Shown piece by piece: positions 1 through 8,495 of a stretch of DNA of 64,000 nucleotides. A model generated the notes under the pieces. The model saw only the letters and a program-made list of their open reading frames with translations. It was not told the origin of the DNA and made no database searches. Source of the DNA: Reclinomonas americana ATCC 50394 (Eukaryota; Jakobida; Jakobea; Jakobida); NCBI GenBank assembly GCA_048213135.1, contig PS015009.1, forward strand, positions 2,270,146 through 2,334,145. Direction: 5' to 3'. Every line of letters starts with the position of its first letter. The stretch's first letter is position 1. A program made the position numbers and the translations under genes.

Positions 1-1263
1 GAAACCATTGGCTTTACTACGCTGGGAAAACCATCGGCGGGCTTTATATCTGTAGTACAATGGGGTTGTGAGAAAGATACCATCACCTTCTCCCACTCCG
101 GCGGTAACGGGGTCAACTCATGGGAATGGGTGTTCAGCGACGGCTCTACGGCATCCGGACAAACCGTAACGCGTACATTCCCCATCACATCCGCCACCAT
201 CACAGCGCAACTGATGATATCCAACGGAACCTGCGGCGACACACATGTTGAGACCATCACCCTGGGCAATACTTTTGCACCCGCATTCAGCAAGTTACCA
301 AAGGATACCGCCTGTTTGAATGAACCTGTTGCCTTTACGGATGAGTCGGTAGGCTCAGGGCTGCAATACCTGTGGGATTTTGGCGATGGCTCACCACAAT
401 CGCCGGGGCAGAATGTACCGCCGCATATCTATACCAATCCGGGTGTTTATATCATCCAGCTCATTGTATCTGACAGTCACGGTTGTAAGGATACCGCCAG
501 CAGTAAACTTTTTGTGGCAGACAGGGCCAAAGTAGATTTCACAGGACTGCAACCGCAATACTGTACCGATAAAACGATCACGCTCTACCGGGTGATCAGT
601 CCCAATATCATTTCCTATACCTGGAACAATGGCAATGGTCTTACACTCGATAACCGCACCTTTGTGCAGTTCAGTTATCCCAATGAAGGTGTATATACCA
701 TTACGCTGACCGCTAATGATAAATATTGCACACCGGCACAAATGAGCAAGACGGTGGCAATTTACAAAACGCCGGTACTGGACCTGGGCAGGGATACCGT
801 TCTTTGTCCCGCCTCCCCTTTATTGCTGGGCGTACCACCCACCAGCGGCTATGCTTATTACTGGAATACCGGCGCCATTACTTCGCAGGTACTAACGGAT
901 ATCTTTACACGCTACTATAAACTCACTGTCGATAACCATGGCTGTAAAGCGGAAAGTGATATCAATGTCAAGGTACTGCCCGCCTGCCTTATCAAAGTGC
1001 CTACGGCCTTTACGCCTAATAACGACGGTATCAATGATCAGCTGAAAGCAGTGAATGCCGACCTGGCCACTAATTTCTCGCTGCAGGTATTCAACCGTAT
1101 GGGCCAGGCCATGTTCAAAACCAATAACCCGCTGGAAGGATGGGACGGTATATTTAAAGGCAATCCTGCTGATGCGGGTACTTATGTATGGCAGCTTCGT
1201 TATACCGATCCCTGGTCGGGTAAGGATGTGTTTGAAAAAGGGACGAGTATCCTTATACGATGA
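1..1263 (+). CDS. T9SS-secreted surface protein with PKD-like folds and gliding-motility C-terminal domain (5' partial)
   Basis: The reading frame is open to the left edge, so the true start lies outside the window; about 420 residues are visible. A PKD-type domain is clear around 360-510 (WDFGDG followed by a HIYTNPGVY strand), with further Cys-containing beta-sandwich repeats before and after it. The last ~90 residues are a gliding-motility-associated (CHU_C, type B T9SS sorting) domain, shown by FTPNNDGINDQ, VFNRMGQ and GWDG...GTYVW. By family knowledge this tail sends the protein through the type IX system to the cell surface. No catalytic domain is visible in this part, so an adhesive or structural role is only an inference. 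It is convergent with the LD-carboxypeptidase gene and shares a bidirectional terminator with it. Confidence 0.9.
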   Translation, partial: ETIGFTTLGKPSAGFISVVQWGCEKDTITFSHSGGNGVNSWEWVFSDGSTASGQTVTRTFPITSATITAQLMISNGTCGDTHVETITLGNTFAPAFSKLPKDTACLNEPVAFTDESVGSGLQYLWDFGDGSPQSPGQNVPPHIYTNPGVYIIQLIVSDSHGCKDTASSKLFVADRAKVDFTGLQPQYCTDKTITLYRVISPNIISYTWNNGNGLTLDNRTFVQFSYPNEGVYTITLTANDKYCTPAQMSKTVAIYKTPVLDLGRDTVLCPASPLLLGVPPTSGYAYYWNTGAITSQVLTDIFTRYYKLTVDNHGCKAESDINVKVLPACLIKVPTAFTPNNDGINDQLKAVNADLATNFSLQVFNRMGQAMFKTNNPLEGWDGIFKGNPADAGTYVWQLRYTDPWSGKDVFEKGTSILIR

Positions 1264-1280
1264 CCTGATCTTTATCAATA

Positions 1281-1317
1281 AAAAAGCGCCGCATAACTAA
1301 ATGATGCGGCGCTTTTT
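1281..1317. terminator. Bidirectional intrinsic terminator
   Basis: A perfect 14-bp inverted repeat (1281-1294 with 1304-1317; core GCGCCGCAT) has an A-run on its left arm and a T-run on its right arm and a 9-nt loop. It lies between convergent genes and can end transcription from both sides. Confidence 0.9.
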
Positions 1318-1332
1318 ATATCCGTGATGTGG

Positions 1333-2361
1333 TTATCGTGCTTCGCTCAGCCGGCATTCATTCAGGTGAACGCCGAGGGTATGTACCATGCCGCATTTAA
1401 TGGCGAAATTATTTTTCTGGTGTCCCACAGGAAAATCGAAACATACCGGGAAGCTGTATTCCTTTACTTTATCGAGTACGATCTGTTCCAATGTTTGACC
1501 AAACTCTTCACCTTCATCATCTTTTTTGATCTTGAAGCCGCCCACAATAAGACCGATCAGTTTGTCGAGTTTACCGCTTCGTTTCAGGTTCCAGAACATA
1601 CGATCGATACTGTACAGGTATTCCCCGGTGTCTTCTACAAAAAGGATCTTTCCTTTGGTATTCAGATCGCTCTTACTGCCTGCCAGTGTCTCCAGTGTTT
1701 TCAGGTTACCGCCTACCAGTTCGCCTGTGGCGAGTCCCGTCCTGTTATTGGGGTTGGGAGCGAAAGTATACCGCATCTTTTCACCGGTGATGCACTGGCG
1801 GATGGAATCAATCGTTTCTATTTGTATGGGCTCCGCCTTGCTCCAGTCGGATGGAAAACTGTTGCACATTTTGGAATGAATGGTCATGATGCCCTGGTTG
1901 CGGTTGATGTGGGAATGCAGCACGGTAACATCACTAAAGCCGATGAGCCATTTGGGTTTGTCGGAAAATTTTTTAAAACTGAGCTGGTCGATGATGCGGA
2001 TGGCGCCATACCCGCCCCGGGCGCAGAGTATAGCTTTAATGTCCTTATCATCCAGCATTTCCTGCATGTCGGTGAGCCTTTCCGCGTCGGTACCTCCAAA
2101 CGTAAAGTTCCTTTTACCTACGGTGGAGCCGGTCACGACATTAAACCCCCATTCTTTCAGTTTACTTACAGCCGGCTGAATATCCTCATTCGTAATATAG
2201 CCCGCCGGGCAGGTGATGCCAATGGTATCTCCCGCTTTTAAAAAAGGCGGCGCAATGAGCGGGCCTTCATTAGAAATATATTGCGACGGCGACTCTTTGG
2301 CCAGCGCCTTCATAGCTGCTCCGCTGGCGAGAACAGATGCGAGAAATTTCTTACGTTCCAT
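1333..2361 (-). CDS. LD-carboxypeptidase (peptidase S66 family)
   Basis: 342 residues; removes the terminal D-alanine from murein tetrapeptides during peptidoglycan recycling (family knowledge). The S66 catalytic triad is recognisable: Ser143 in LIGFSDVT, Glu243 in FVEDTGEYLY and His314 in FPVGHQ, with spacing close to that of characterised LdcA enzymes; the RGGYGA motif is at about 115-120. The first ~21 residues (MERKKFLASVLASGAAMKALA) look like a signal peptide, so the enzyme is probably periplasmic, unlike cytoplasmic E. coli LdcA. It is a single gene, convergent with the surface protein to its left and divergent from the 2500 gene. Confidence 0.92.
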   Translation of the reverse strand: MERKKFLASVLASGAAMKALAKESPSQYISNEGPLIAPPFLKAGDTIGITCPAGYITNEDIQPAVSKLKEWGFNVVTGSTVGKRNFTFGGTDAERLTDMQEMLDDKDIKAILCARGGYGAIRIIDQLSFKKFSDKPKWLIGFSDVTVLHSHINRNQGIMTIHSKMCNSFPSDWSKAEPIQIETIDSIRQCITGEKMRYTFAPNPNNRTGLATGELVGGNLKTLETLAGSKSDLNTKGKILFVEDTGEYLYSIDRMFWNLKRSGKLDKLIGLIVGGFKIKKDDEGEEFGQTLEQIVLDKVKEYSFPVCFDFPVGHQKNNFAIKCGMVHTLGVHLNECRLSEAR

Positions 2362-2499
2362 AATTACTGGTTGATGGAAAGGGAAGATAGCGCTTCTTCA
2401 TGGAAAATTTCTTTTCTCTTCCCAACCCGGGGCTTTATTCGTACGTCATGGTGTATGGTAAGCATGCCTGCCTTTCATTCTTTATCTTAAAAAAATATT

Positions 2500-3084
2500 A
2501 TGATAACCTTATACAGTAAAACGATAGTGCTTTTCTCCCTGCTCACTAATATTGTGGTGCAGGAAGTACCGAAAGGCTGGACCAAGGCCGGCAGTATGGC
2601 GGCTAAATACGAAACCGGAACGGTTGCAGATAAGCACCTCGGCAGCCAGGTGGCTTACCTGCGATCGGTTGATGATGAGATCAACGGTTTTGGTACACTC
2701 ATGCAGCAATTCAGTGCCGGTGTATACAAAGGAAAGCGGCTCCGGCTGTCCGGGTGGATGAAAGCGGAACAGGTGAAACAATCTGCCGGGTTCTGGATGC
2801 GGATTGACCAGAACGGCACCAGTTCATCACTGGCCTTTGATAATATGTCGAAACGCCCTGTGAAGGGAGATGCGGAATGGACCAGGTATGAAATTGTGCT
2901 GGATGTGCCCGAGAACGCGGACCTGGTTTCTTTCGGGGCCTTGCTTACCGGAACCGGCCAGGTGTGGATCGATAACCTGAGGTTTGATGTGGTAGATAAC
3001 TCAGTACCCACAACTGCACCAACGGCGCCAATCATGAGCCGGTCATACCCCCAGGGGCCGGTCAACCTCAATTTTCAGCAATGA
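2500..3084 (+). CDS. Secreted beta-sandwich (jelly-roll-like) domain protein of unknown function
   Basis: 194 residues with a hydrophobic N-terminus (about 3-20), so secreted or membrane-anchored. The body reads as a carbohydrate-binding-like beta-sandwich: a GFGTLMQQF segment, then GKRLRLSGWMK, FWMRID, LAFDNM, WTRYEIVLDVPE and a closing GTGQVWIDNLRF strand. This motif series recurs in otherwise unassigned bacterial proteins and as an extra domain in some regulators; I cannot assign a ligand. The tail after residue 165 is Pro/Thr-rich and looks unstructured. It precedes the ECF sigma gene by 47 nt on the same strand and may be co-transcribed with it. Confidence 0.7.
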   Translation: MITLYSKTIVLFSLLTNIVVQEVPKGWTKAGSMAAKYETGTVADKHLGSQVAYLRSVDDEINGFGTLMQQFSAGVYKGKRLRLSGWMKAEQVKQSAGFWMRIDQNGTSSSLAFDNMSKRPVKGDAEWTRYEIVLDVPENADLVSFGALLTGTGQVWIDNLRFDVVDNSVPTTAPTAPIMSRSYPQGPVNLNFQQ

Positions 3085-3131
3085 TATTGAAGGATAGATC
3101 ATAATTTTAAAACCATACCACCGGTCCACTC

Positions 3132-3692
3132 TTGATACCAGTTTCCCCACATATCGTTGAAGGTTGTAAAAATGGCGACCGTCTCTGCCAGCACCGGCTG
3201 TACGACCATTGCTATGAAGATATGCTGAAACTCTGCCAGGGTTATTGTTTTCAGAAGGAAGACGCAGGTGGTTTGTACAACACAGCGATGCTGAAAGTCT
3301 TCAGCAGTATACATACCTGCCGGGAAACAGCATCGCTGATGGGCTGGATCAGGCGCATCGTTGTCAATACCTGTATCGACCATTGCCGCCGGCAGGTAAA
3401 ACCGGCGATGCATCCTGCGGGCGAACCCAGGGAGGAAGATGTGATGATATCTCCGGAAGTGTATGGTAAAATATCAGCGGAAGAAACCCTGCAACTGGTA
3501 AAGGAACTGCCGGTGAATACTGGACTTGTTTTTAACCTGTTTGTGATAGAAGGCTACAGTCATGAAGAGATAGGTGAACTGCTGGGTATTGCCGCAGGTA
3601 CTTCCAAATGGCACCTGAACGAGGCCCGCCGCCTGCTGAAACAAAAACTGGAATTATTGTACCAAACAAAAAAGTACTCTTATGTCAGTTAA
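3132..3692 (+). CDS. ECF-type RNA polymerase sigma factor (sigma-70 family)
   Basis: 186 residues. Region 2 is represented by the segment around LKVFSSIHTC...LMGWIRRIVVNTCIDHCRR (about 55-90), and region 4 by LVFNLFVIEGYSHEEIGELLGIAAGTSKW (about 140-168), the helix-turn-helix that reads the -35 element. The only workable start is TTG at 3132: an in-frame TAA lies at 3108-3110, there is no ATG between, and the first internal ATG would remove region 2. The 3' end overlaps the following gene by 11 nt, the usual arrangement of an ECF sigma factor with its membrane-bound regulator. Confidence 0.88.
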   Translation: MIPVSPHIVEGCKNGDRLCQHRLYDHCYEDMLKLCQGYCFQKEDAGGLYNTAMLKVFSSIHTCRETASLMGWIRRIVVNTCIDHCRRQVKPAMHPAGEPREEDVMISPEVYGKISAEETLQLVKELPVNTGLVFNLFVIEGYSHEEIGELLGIAAGTSKWHLNEARRLLKQKLELLYQTKKYSYVS

Positions 3693-5529
3693 TGACGAAT
3701 ATATAGATGATCTTTTCCGCCGCAGGCAGGAAGAGTTGTCACCCGGTACGGCCGGTAAAGACCGGCACTGGGAAGAAATGGCGGCTATGCTGAACCAGCA
3801 GCCCGCACCGCCTAAAATAAGGAAGAAGGTCACGAAACGCATTATTACTTACCTGGGTGTAGCTGCGCTGGTAACTGCAGTAACTTATTATTCGGTTACC
3901 CGTAAACGTGAGTATAGGCCTGCAGCTAAAACGGAGCCTACTTCCGTTACCCAACCATCTCCTGGCAGTAAAGTAAAACAGGCTCCTGTTAAAACCGGTA
4001 CTGATGTTGCGAAAACACAGCCCGCGGTTAAGGCCAGTACCGCTGTACCAGCCCGCAAACCTGTAAAAAAACAGGGCGGCAGCTTCGTTTTTACGAAAAT
4101 AAAAGAAGAGTCGGATACGGTATGGCAGCACCAGCAATCATCCCCTGCTGCGATATCATCAATGGAAATCGCAACGAACCTCGATAATTTTTTCCATGTA
4201 CAGCAACAGCCGGAACAGGTATTTGAATTTACAGCCGGAAGAGATACCCTATTGTTCGGCGGTGAAGGAACGGTACTGAAGATACCCGCTTTTGCTTTTC
4301 TTGATGTTTATCACAAACCGGTAAAAGGGCAGGTGCAGATCAAACTGACCGAATGTTATAACTATGCCGATATGCTGGCCCACCGCCTCACCACCACATC
4401 AAACGGAGAGCCGCTGGTAACCGGTGGTATGGTAAAAATAGATGCTGTCCAGGAAGGGAAGCCCCTGCGCATACAGTCATACCAGCCCATATCCGTCGCC
4501 ATGCCTATGGACCGGTATGACCCGGGTATGCAGTTGTTCCTCCCTGCGGCACCGGAACTGAAGATCAGCGCCCCGCAACCGAAAACGGTAAGGGACAGCC
4601 TTTTTGTTAAAGTGCCTGGTAAAGACAGTGCCGTATGGATAGCTGCAGCAGTGCAGGAGATGAAGGGGGATACGGTTACTGCTACCCCGGCAGTAGGGGT
4701 CAACTGGGTACCTGCGGGGCAGCGACAGGCGTTGACCATCTATAAAAACTATGTTGCTGCCAAACAGATCAAACTCTTTGACCTGCGCCAGCGTATAAAA
4801 GGCATCAATGATGGTGATGAAGCCTCATTCCTGGTACGAACATTCAGCAACATACCCGATGAAAAAATTAAACAATTGATCCAGCTGCGCTACAACGCTG
4901 CAGGATACAAACGCATACACATTGAACGGGTAAGCAGTTTTGAAGATGAAGTGAAAGGAAAAGATACCCGCATACTGATCTCAAAAGGAGGTTTTGTGGC
5001 AGGCGACTCCGTGATGATGAACTTTACACAGGCCATGAAGGAAAACCTGGTGAACAGCAGTGACAGTATACGTTTTATGCAGAAGCTGCGGATGGACAGT
5101 ATTGAATTTTTCGAAAAATGGCGGAGCGATAGTATTGCTTATGTACGGCGGCTGGAATTCAATAAGGCCTATAGTTTTAATATCACCGGCCTGGGCTGGA
5201 TCAATTGCGACAGGTTCATGAACCGTGGCCAGTCCCAACTGGAGTTCACCATTAAAATGGAGCCCGGCACTCATAAAGGTAACAGCGATTACAAACTCGT
5301 TTTTACCAATATGAAAAGTATATTGCCCGGGCGGTATGAAAGCGGGTTGGTGAATTTTGGGATGGTACCTGCTGGGGAGCCGGTGCACGTGATATGTGTA
5401 TCGGAGAATGAGGGTAAGCCCATTGCCTGTATTCAAAGAGCAGTAACAGGAAAAGAGGCGATGGCGAGGCTGGTATTTGAGCCGGTTACACCAGCGCTGT
5501 TCCGGGAAAGATTGTTGCAACTGAAATAA
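3682..5529 (+). CDS. Membrane-anchored putative sigma regulator with large extracytoplasmic domain
   Basis: 615 residues, overlapping the ECF sigma gene by 11 nt. Residues 1-50 are cytoplasmic and charged, with WEEMAAML at 30-37, as in anti-sigma N-terminal segments; one membrane helix spans about 54-71; residues 75-130 are a Lys/Pro/Thr-rich linker. The outer part holds a module with LLFGGEGTVLKIPAFAF and TTTSNGEPLVTGGMVKIDA, seen in many large Bacteroidota envelope proteins (reminiscent of ZU5-type domains), and two further beta-rich regions to the C-terminus. No enzyme motif is visible. The inference that it controls the adjacent sigma factor rests on overlap and topology, not on a recognised anti-sigma signature. 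Confidence 0.75.
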   Translation: MSVNDEYIDDLFRRRQEELSPGTAGKDRHWEEMAAMLNQQPAPPKIRKKVTKRIITYLGVAALVTAVTYYSVTRKREYRPAAKTEPTSVTQPSPGSKVKQAPVKTGTDVAKTQPAVKASTAVPARKPVKKQGGSFVFTKIKEESDTVWQHQQSSPAAISSMEIATNLDNFFHVQQQPEQVFEFTAGRDTLLFGGEGTVLKIPAFAFLDVYHKPVKGQVQIKLTECYNYADMLAHRLTTTSNGEPLVTGGMVKIDAVQEGKPLRIQSYQPISVAMPMDRYDPGMQLFLPAAPELKISAPQPKTVRDSLFVKVPGKDSAVWIAAAVQEMKGDTVTATPAVGVNWVPAGQRQALTIYKNYVAAKQIKLFDLRQRIKGINDGDEASFLVRTFSNIPDEKIKQLIQLRYNAAGYKRIHIERVSSFEDEVKGKDTRILISKGGFVAGDSVMMNFTQAMKENLVNSSDSIRFMQKLRMDSIEFFEKWRSDSIAYVRRLEFNKAYSFNITGLGWINCDRFMNRGQSQLEFTIKMEPGTHKGNSDYKLVFTNMKSILPGRYESGLVNFGMVPAGEPVHVICVSENEGKPIACIQRAVTGKEAMARLVFEPVTPALFRERLLQLK

Positions 5530-5587
5530 ACGATGTGTTTTAAAAGTAAGGCGGTGCTGCGGATGCGGACCGTCTTTTTTATTGGCA

Positions 5588-5803
5588 ACCCGGCTTTCGG
5601 CTGTGTTCTTGTAACCGCGGAGAAACGAAGAATGCGGAGGATGTCATCCCAACAAAAGGAGGGATCTCATGTTCCGCCGGGGTCTTCGGGACGAGACCCC
5701 TGTGAGGATTTTTTACAGGATATGCCCTTCGGTTGTGTTGTTGTAACCGCAGAGCAACGAAGAACGCGGAGATACGTGAAAGGCATTGAATTCTGAACTG
5801 CAC
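5588..5803 (+). repeat. Dispersed repeat R1, left copy (upstream of metG)
   Basis: A ~215-bp element with two internal half-copies of a GTAACCGC-rich motif (near 5611-5640 and 5742-5772), a GGATGTCATCCC palindrome at 5639-5650 and a GGGGTCTTCGGGACGAGACCCC hairpin region at 5679-5700. The same element in inverted orientation lies at 8219-8378 on the other side of metG. The rest of the 482-bp intergenic stretch (5530-6011) holds no gene; open frames in it come from the repeat. Confidence 0.85.
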
Positions 5804-5892
5804 CTGTTGTCTGTGGTTTGTTGTCTGTCGTCAATACCCCCGGTCTCCCTGCGTTTTTTTAATCTACCCTTCCGACTTCCCCCGCTTTTCGG

Positions 5893-5900
5893 TAATTTTG
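5893..5900 (+). promoter_or_regulatory. Candidate -7 element of the metG promoter
   Basis: TAATTTTG fits the Bacteroidota -7 consensus TAnnTTTG. It would put transcription start ~105 nt before metG. No convincing TTTG -33 element is present at the right distance, so this is a weak call. Confidence 0.4.
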
Positions 5901-6011
5901 CGGCGTTAGCGGCGTTTTGGCTGAATAATGATATACAGTACAAGCGTGCGACCCCGCCATAAAGCGGGGCAAGCTGCCAAACGCTGGCAACAGTACTAAA
6001 GCCGGATAATA

Positions 6012-8144
6012 ATGGACACACCCAAAAGATACCTGGTCACTTCGGCATTACCTTATGCCAACGGACCCAAGCATATTGGTCACCTTGCAGGTGCTTACCT
6101 GCCCGCGGATATATATGTACGCTACCTGCGTGCGCAAAAAGCGGATGTAGTATATGTATGCGGCAGCGATGAACATGGCGCCGCTATTACCATGCAGGCC
6201 ATGAAAGAAAAAACAACCCCCAGGGCCATCGTGGACAAATACCATGCAATGCTGAAAAGCAATATGGCCGACCTGGGTATTTCTTTCGATATCTATCATC
6301 GTACTTCAGAACCGATCCACCACCAGACCGCGAGGGAATTTTTCACCGCGCTGAACAACAATGGTGAGCTGGAACTGAAAGAATCGGAGCAGTACTATGA
6401 TGAGTCAGCCGCCACTTTTTTGGCCGACCGCTATATTATGGGTACCTGTCCCGTATGCGCCAATCCTAACGCGTATGGCGACCAGTGCGAAAAATGCGGC
6501 ACTTCGCTGAGCCCGGAACAACTGATTAACCCGCACAGTACGTTAAGTGGCAACCCGCCGGTAAAGCGTACTACCAAGCACTGGTACCTGCCGCTGAACA
6601 AGCACGAAGACTTTTTGCGGAAATGGATATTGGAAGAACATGTTGCCGACTGGAAACCCAATGTGGTAGGGCAGTGTAAAGGATGGATCGAAGCCGGCCT
6701 GCAACCCCGCGCCGTTACCCGTGACCTGGACTGGGGTGTACAACTGCCCGCCGATGTGCCGGGTGGCGAAGGCAAAGTGCTGTACGTGTGGTTTGATGCA
6801 CCGATCGGTTACATCAGCGCCACCAAACAATGGGCGCTCGACAATGGCCGCGACTGGGAACCTTACTGGAAAAGTAAGGATACCAAACTGGTGCATTTCA
6901 TCGGTAAGGATAATATCGTTTTCCATTGCATCATCTTCCCGGTGATGCTGAAACTGCACGGTAATATTTTGCCTGACAATGTACCCAGCAATGAGTTCAT
7001 GAACCTGGAAGGGGATAAGATGAGTACCAGCAGGGGATGGAGCATTGAAATGGAAGACTATATCAACGATTTTGTAAAACCCGACAATGGCGGTGATATG
7101 ATGGTGGACGCCCTGCGTTACTATCTTACGCAGATTGCACCGGAAACCAAGGACAGCGAATTTACATGGAAAGGTTTCCAGGACGCGGTAAACAGCGAAC
7201 TGGTGGCCATCTTCGGCAATTTCGTGAATCGCACTTTTGTGCTGATGCATAAACTCTGCGGAGGTAAAGTGCCTGCATACCATACAGCGATCGCTGATGA
7301 GGCTGACAGCGCTATGTTCGCAGCTATGAAATCTACCCAGCAGCAACTGGAAACACTGATCGAAGGATATAAATTCCGTGATGCGCTTTTTGAAGTGATT
7401 GACCTTGCCCGCAAGGGAAATAAATACATGCAGGAAAAACAACCCTGGATTGTAGCCAAAACCATTGGTGACGATGGCAAGCCCACGGCTGAAGCGCAGC
7501 AGCAGATCGATAATTGTCTGCACATTTGCCTGCAGTTGTGCGCCAACCTGGCCGTGTTCATCAATCCTTTCCTTCCTTTCACCGCGAAGAAAATGTGTCA
7601 CATGATGAAAGTGGTGGAAAAAATGCTCGACTGGGAGAACGCCGGTAAACCTAAATTACTGAGTGCGGGTTATTCGCTTCGCGAACCACAGTTGTTGTTC
7701 CGTAAAGTGGAAGATACTGAAGTGAATGCGCAAGTGGAGAAATTGAAGACCAGGAGCGCCGCTTTAAATACTGCTCCGGCCCCTGCGGCAGAAACAAAAG
7801 TTGCCCCTTCACTGAAAGATGAAATACAATTCGATGATTTCGCGAAGATCGATTTAAGGGTGGGTACCATCCTCTCTGCCGAAAAAGTGGAGAAAGCGGA
7901 TAAGCTGCTGAAACTGCAGGTAGACCTGGGTTTTGAACAAAGAACCATCGTAAGCGGTATTGCGCTTCACTTTGATCCTGCCGCGATCATCGGCAAACAG
8001 GTAGTGGTAGTAGCCAACCTGGCGCCACGTAAAATGAGGGGTATTGAAAGCAATGGAATGATACTGATGGCAGAGGATGCTTCAGGTAAACTGCATTTTG
8101 TAAACCCCGATAATGTGATCGACCCCGGAGCTGGGGTTAATTAA
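6012..8144 (+). CDS. metG: Methionine--tRNA ligase
   Basis: 710 residues; charges tRNA-Met with methionine in the cytoplasm. The class I signature HIGH is at residues 21-24 and KMSTS at 336-340. The zinc knuckle is present with Cys146/149 and Cys159/162, the single-knuckle layout. After the anticodon-binding helical region there is a C-terminal EMAP/Trbp111-like tRNA-binding domain from about residue 604 (FDDFAKIDLRVGTI ... APRKMRGIESNGMIL), which also mediates dimerisation in this family. Full length, with no anomalies. It is a single gene, bracketed by inverted copies of repeat R1. Confidence 0.98.
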   Translation: MDTPKRYLVTSALPYANGPKHIGHLAGAYLPADIYVRYLRAQKADVVYVCGSDEHGAAITMQAMKEKTTPRAIVDKYHAMLKSNMADLGISFDIYHRTSEPIHHQTAREFFTALNNNGELELKESEQYYDESAATFLADRYIMGTCPVCANPNAYGDQCEKCGTSLSPEQLINPHSTLSGNPPVKRTTKHWYLPLNKHEDFLRKWILEEHVADWKPNVVGQCKGWIEAGLQPRAVTRDLDWGVQLPADVPGGEGKVLYVWFDAPIGYISATKQWALDNGRDWEPYWKSKDTKLVHFIGKDNIVFHCIIFPVMLKLHGNILPDNVPSNEFMNLEGDKMSTSRGWSIEMEDYINDFVKPDNGGDMMVDALRYYLTQIAPETKDSEFTWKGFQDAVNSELVAIFGNFVNRTFVLMHKLCGGKVPAYHTAIADEADSAMFAAMKSTQQQLETLIEGYKFRDALFEVIDLARKGNKYMQEKQPWIVAKTIGDDGKPTAEAQQQIDNCLHICLQLCANLAVFINPFLPFTAKKMCHMMKVVEKMLDWENAGKPKLLSAGYSLREPQLLFRKVEDTEVNAQVEKLKTRSAALNTAPAPAAETKVAPSLKDEIQFDDFAKIDLRVGTILSAEKVEKADKLLKLQVDLGFEQRTIVSGIALHFDPAAIIGKQVVVVANLAPRKMRGIESNGMILMAEDASGKLHFVNPDNVIDPGAGVN

Positions 8145-8165
8145 ATGAAGGAATTAAGAATGAAG

Positions 8166-8190
8166 GAGGGAAGTTAGCTTCCCTCTTTTT
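8166..8190 (+). terminator. Intrinsic terminator of metG
   Basis: An 8-bp stem GAGGGAAG/CTTCCCTC with a TTAG loop is followed by five T residues, 21 nt after the metG stop. Confidence 0.85.
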
Positions 8191-8218
8191 ATTGGGACAA
8201 GTTGACTGCAGGCGACGC

Positions 8219-8378
8219 TGCAGTTCAAAATTCAATGCACTCTGCTTTCTTCATCCTCCGTATTCTTTGGNNNNNNNNNNNNNNNNNNNNGCGGAGCATG
8301 AGATTCCTCCTTTCGTCGGGATGACATCTTCCGCGTTCTTCGTTGCTCTGCGGTTACAATAACACCGCCGCAGGCCGG
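8219..8378 (-). repeat. Dispersed repeat R1, right copy (inverted, interrupted by assembly gap)
   Basis: The reverse complement of 8291-8378 matches 5590 to about 5678 (GTAACCGCAGAGCAACGAAG, GGATGTCATCCC, GGAGGAATCTCATG). The reverse complement of 8219-8270 matches the other end of the left copy (GCATTGAATT.TGAACTGCA). The two parts are separated by the N gap, so the gap lies inside the element. The 351-bp stretch 8145-8495 therefore holds a terminator, this repeat and the upstream region of the WG gene, but no other gene. Confidence 0.82.
8271..8290. other. Assembly gap (20 N)
   Basis: Twenty N in the middle of the right-hand R1 repeat. The true length is unknown; comparison with the left copy suggests that tens of bases of repeat are missing. 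Confidence 0.95.
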
Positions 8379-8495
8379 ATTCGTGGAATTAATTCCCCAA
8401 TTCAACCCCATTTGTACACTTAATCGTTAACAAAAACAGCCTTGCGCTTTTGGTAGAGAATTTGTACCTTATCGGGTACTCTAAAAATCATTTTT

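Noticed and set aside
5533-5803. Small open frames in the intergenic region before metG
   Set aside because: They translate the dispersed repeat R1, have no recognisable protein features and are interrupted in the other R1 copy.
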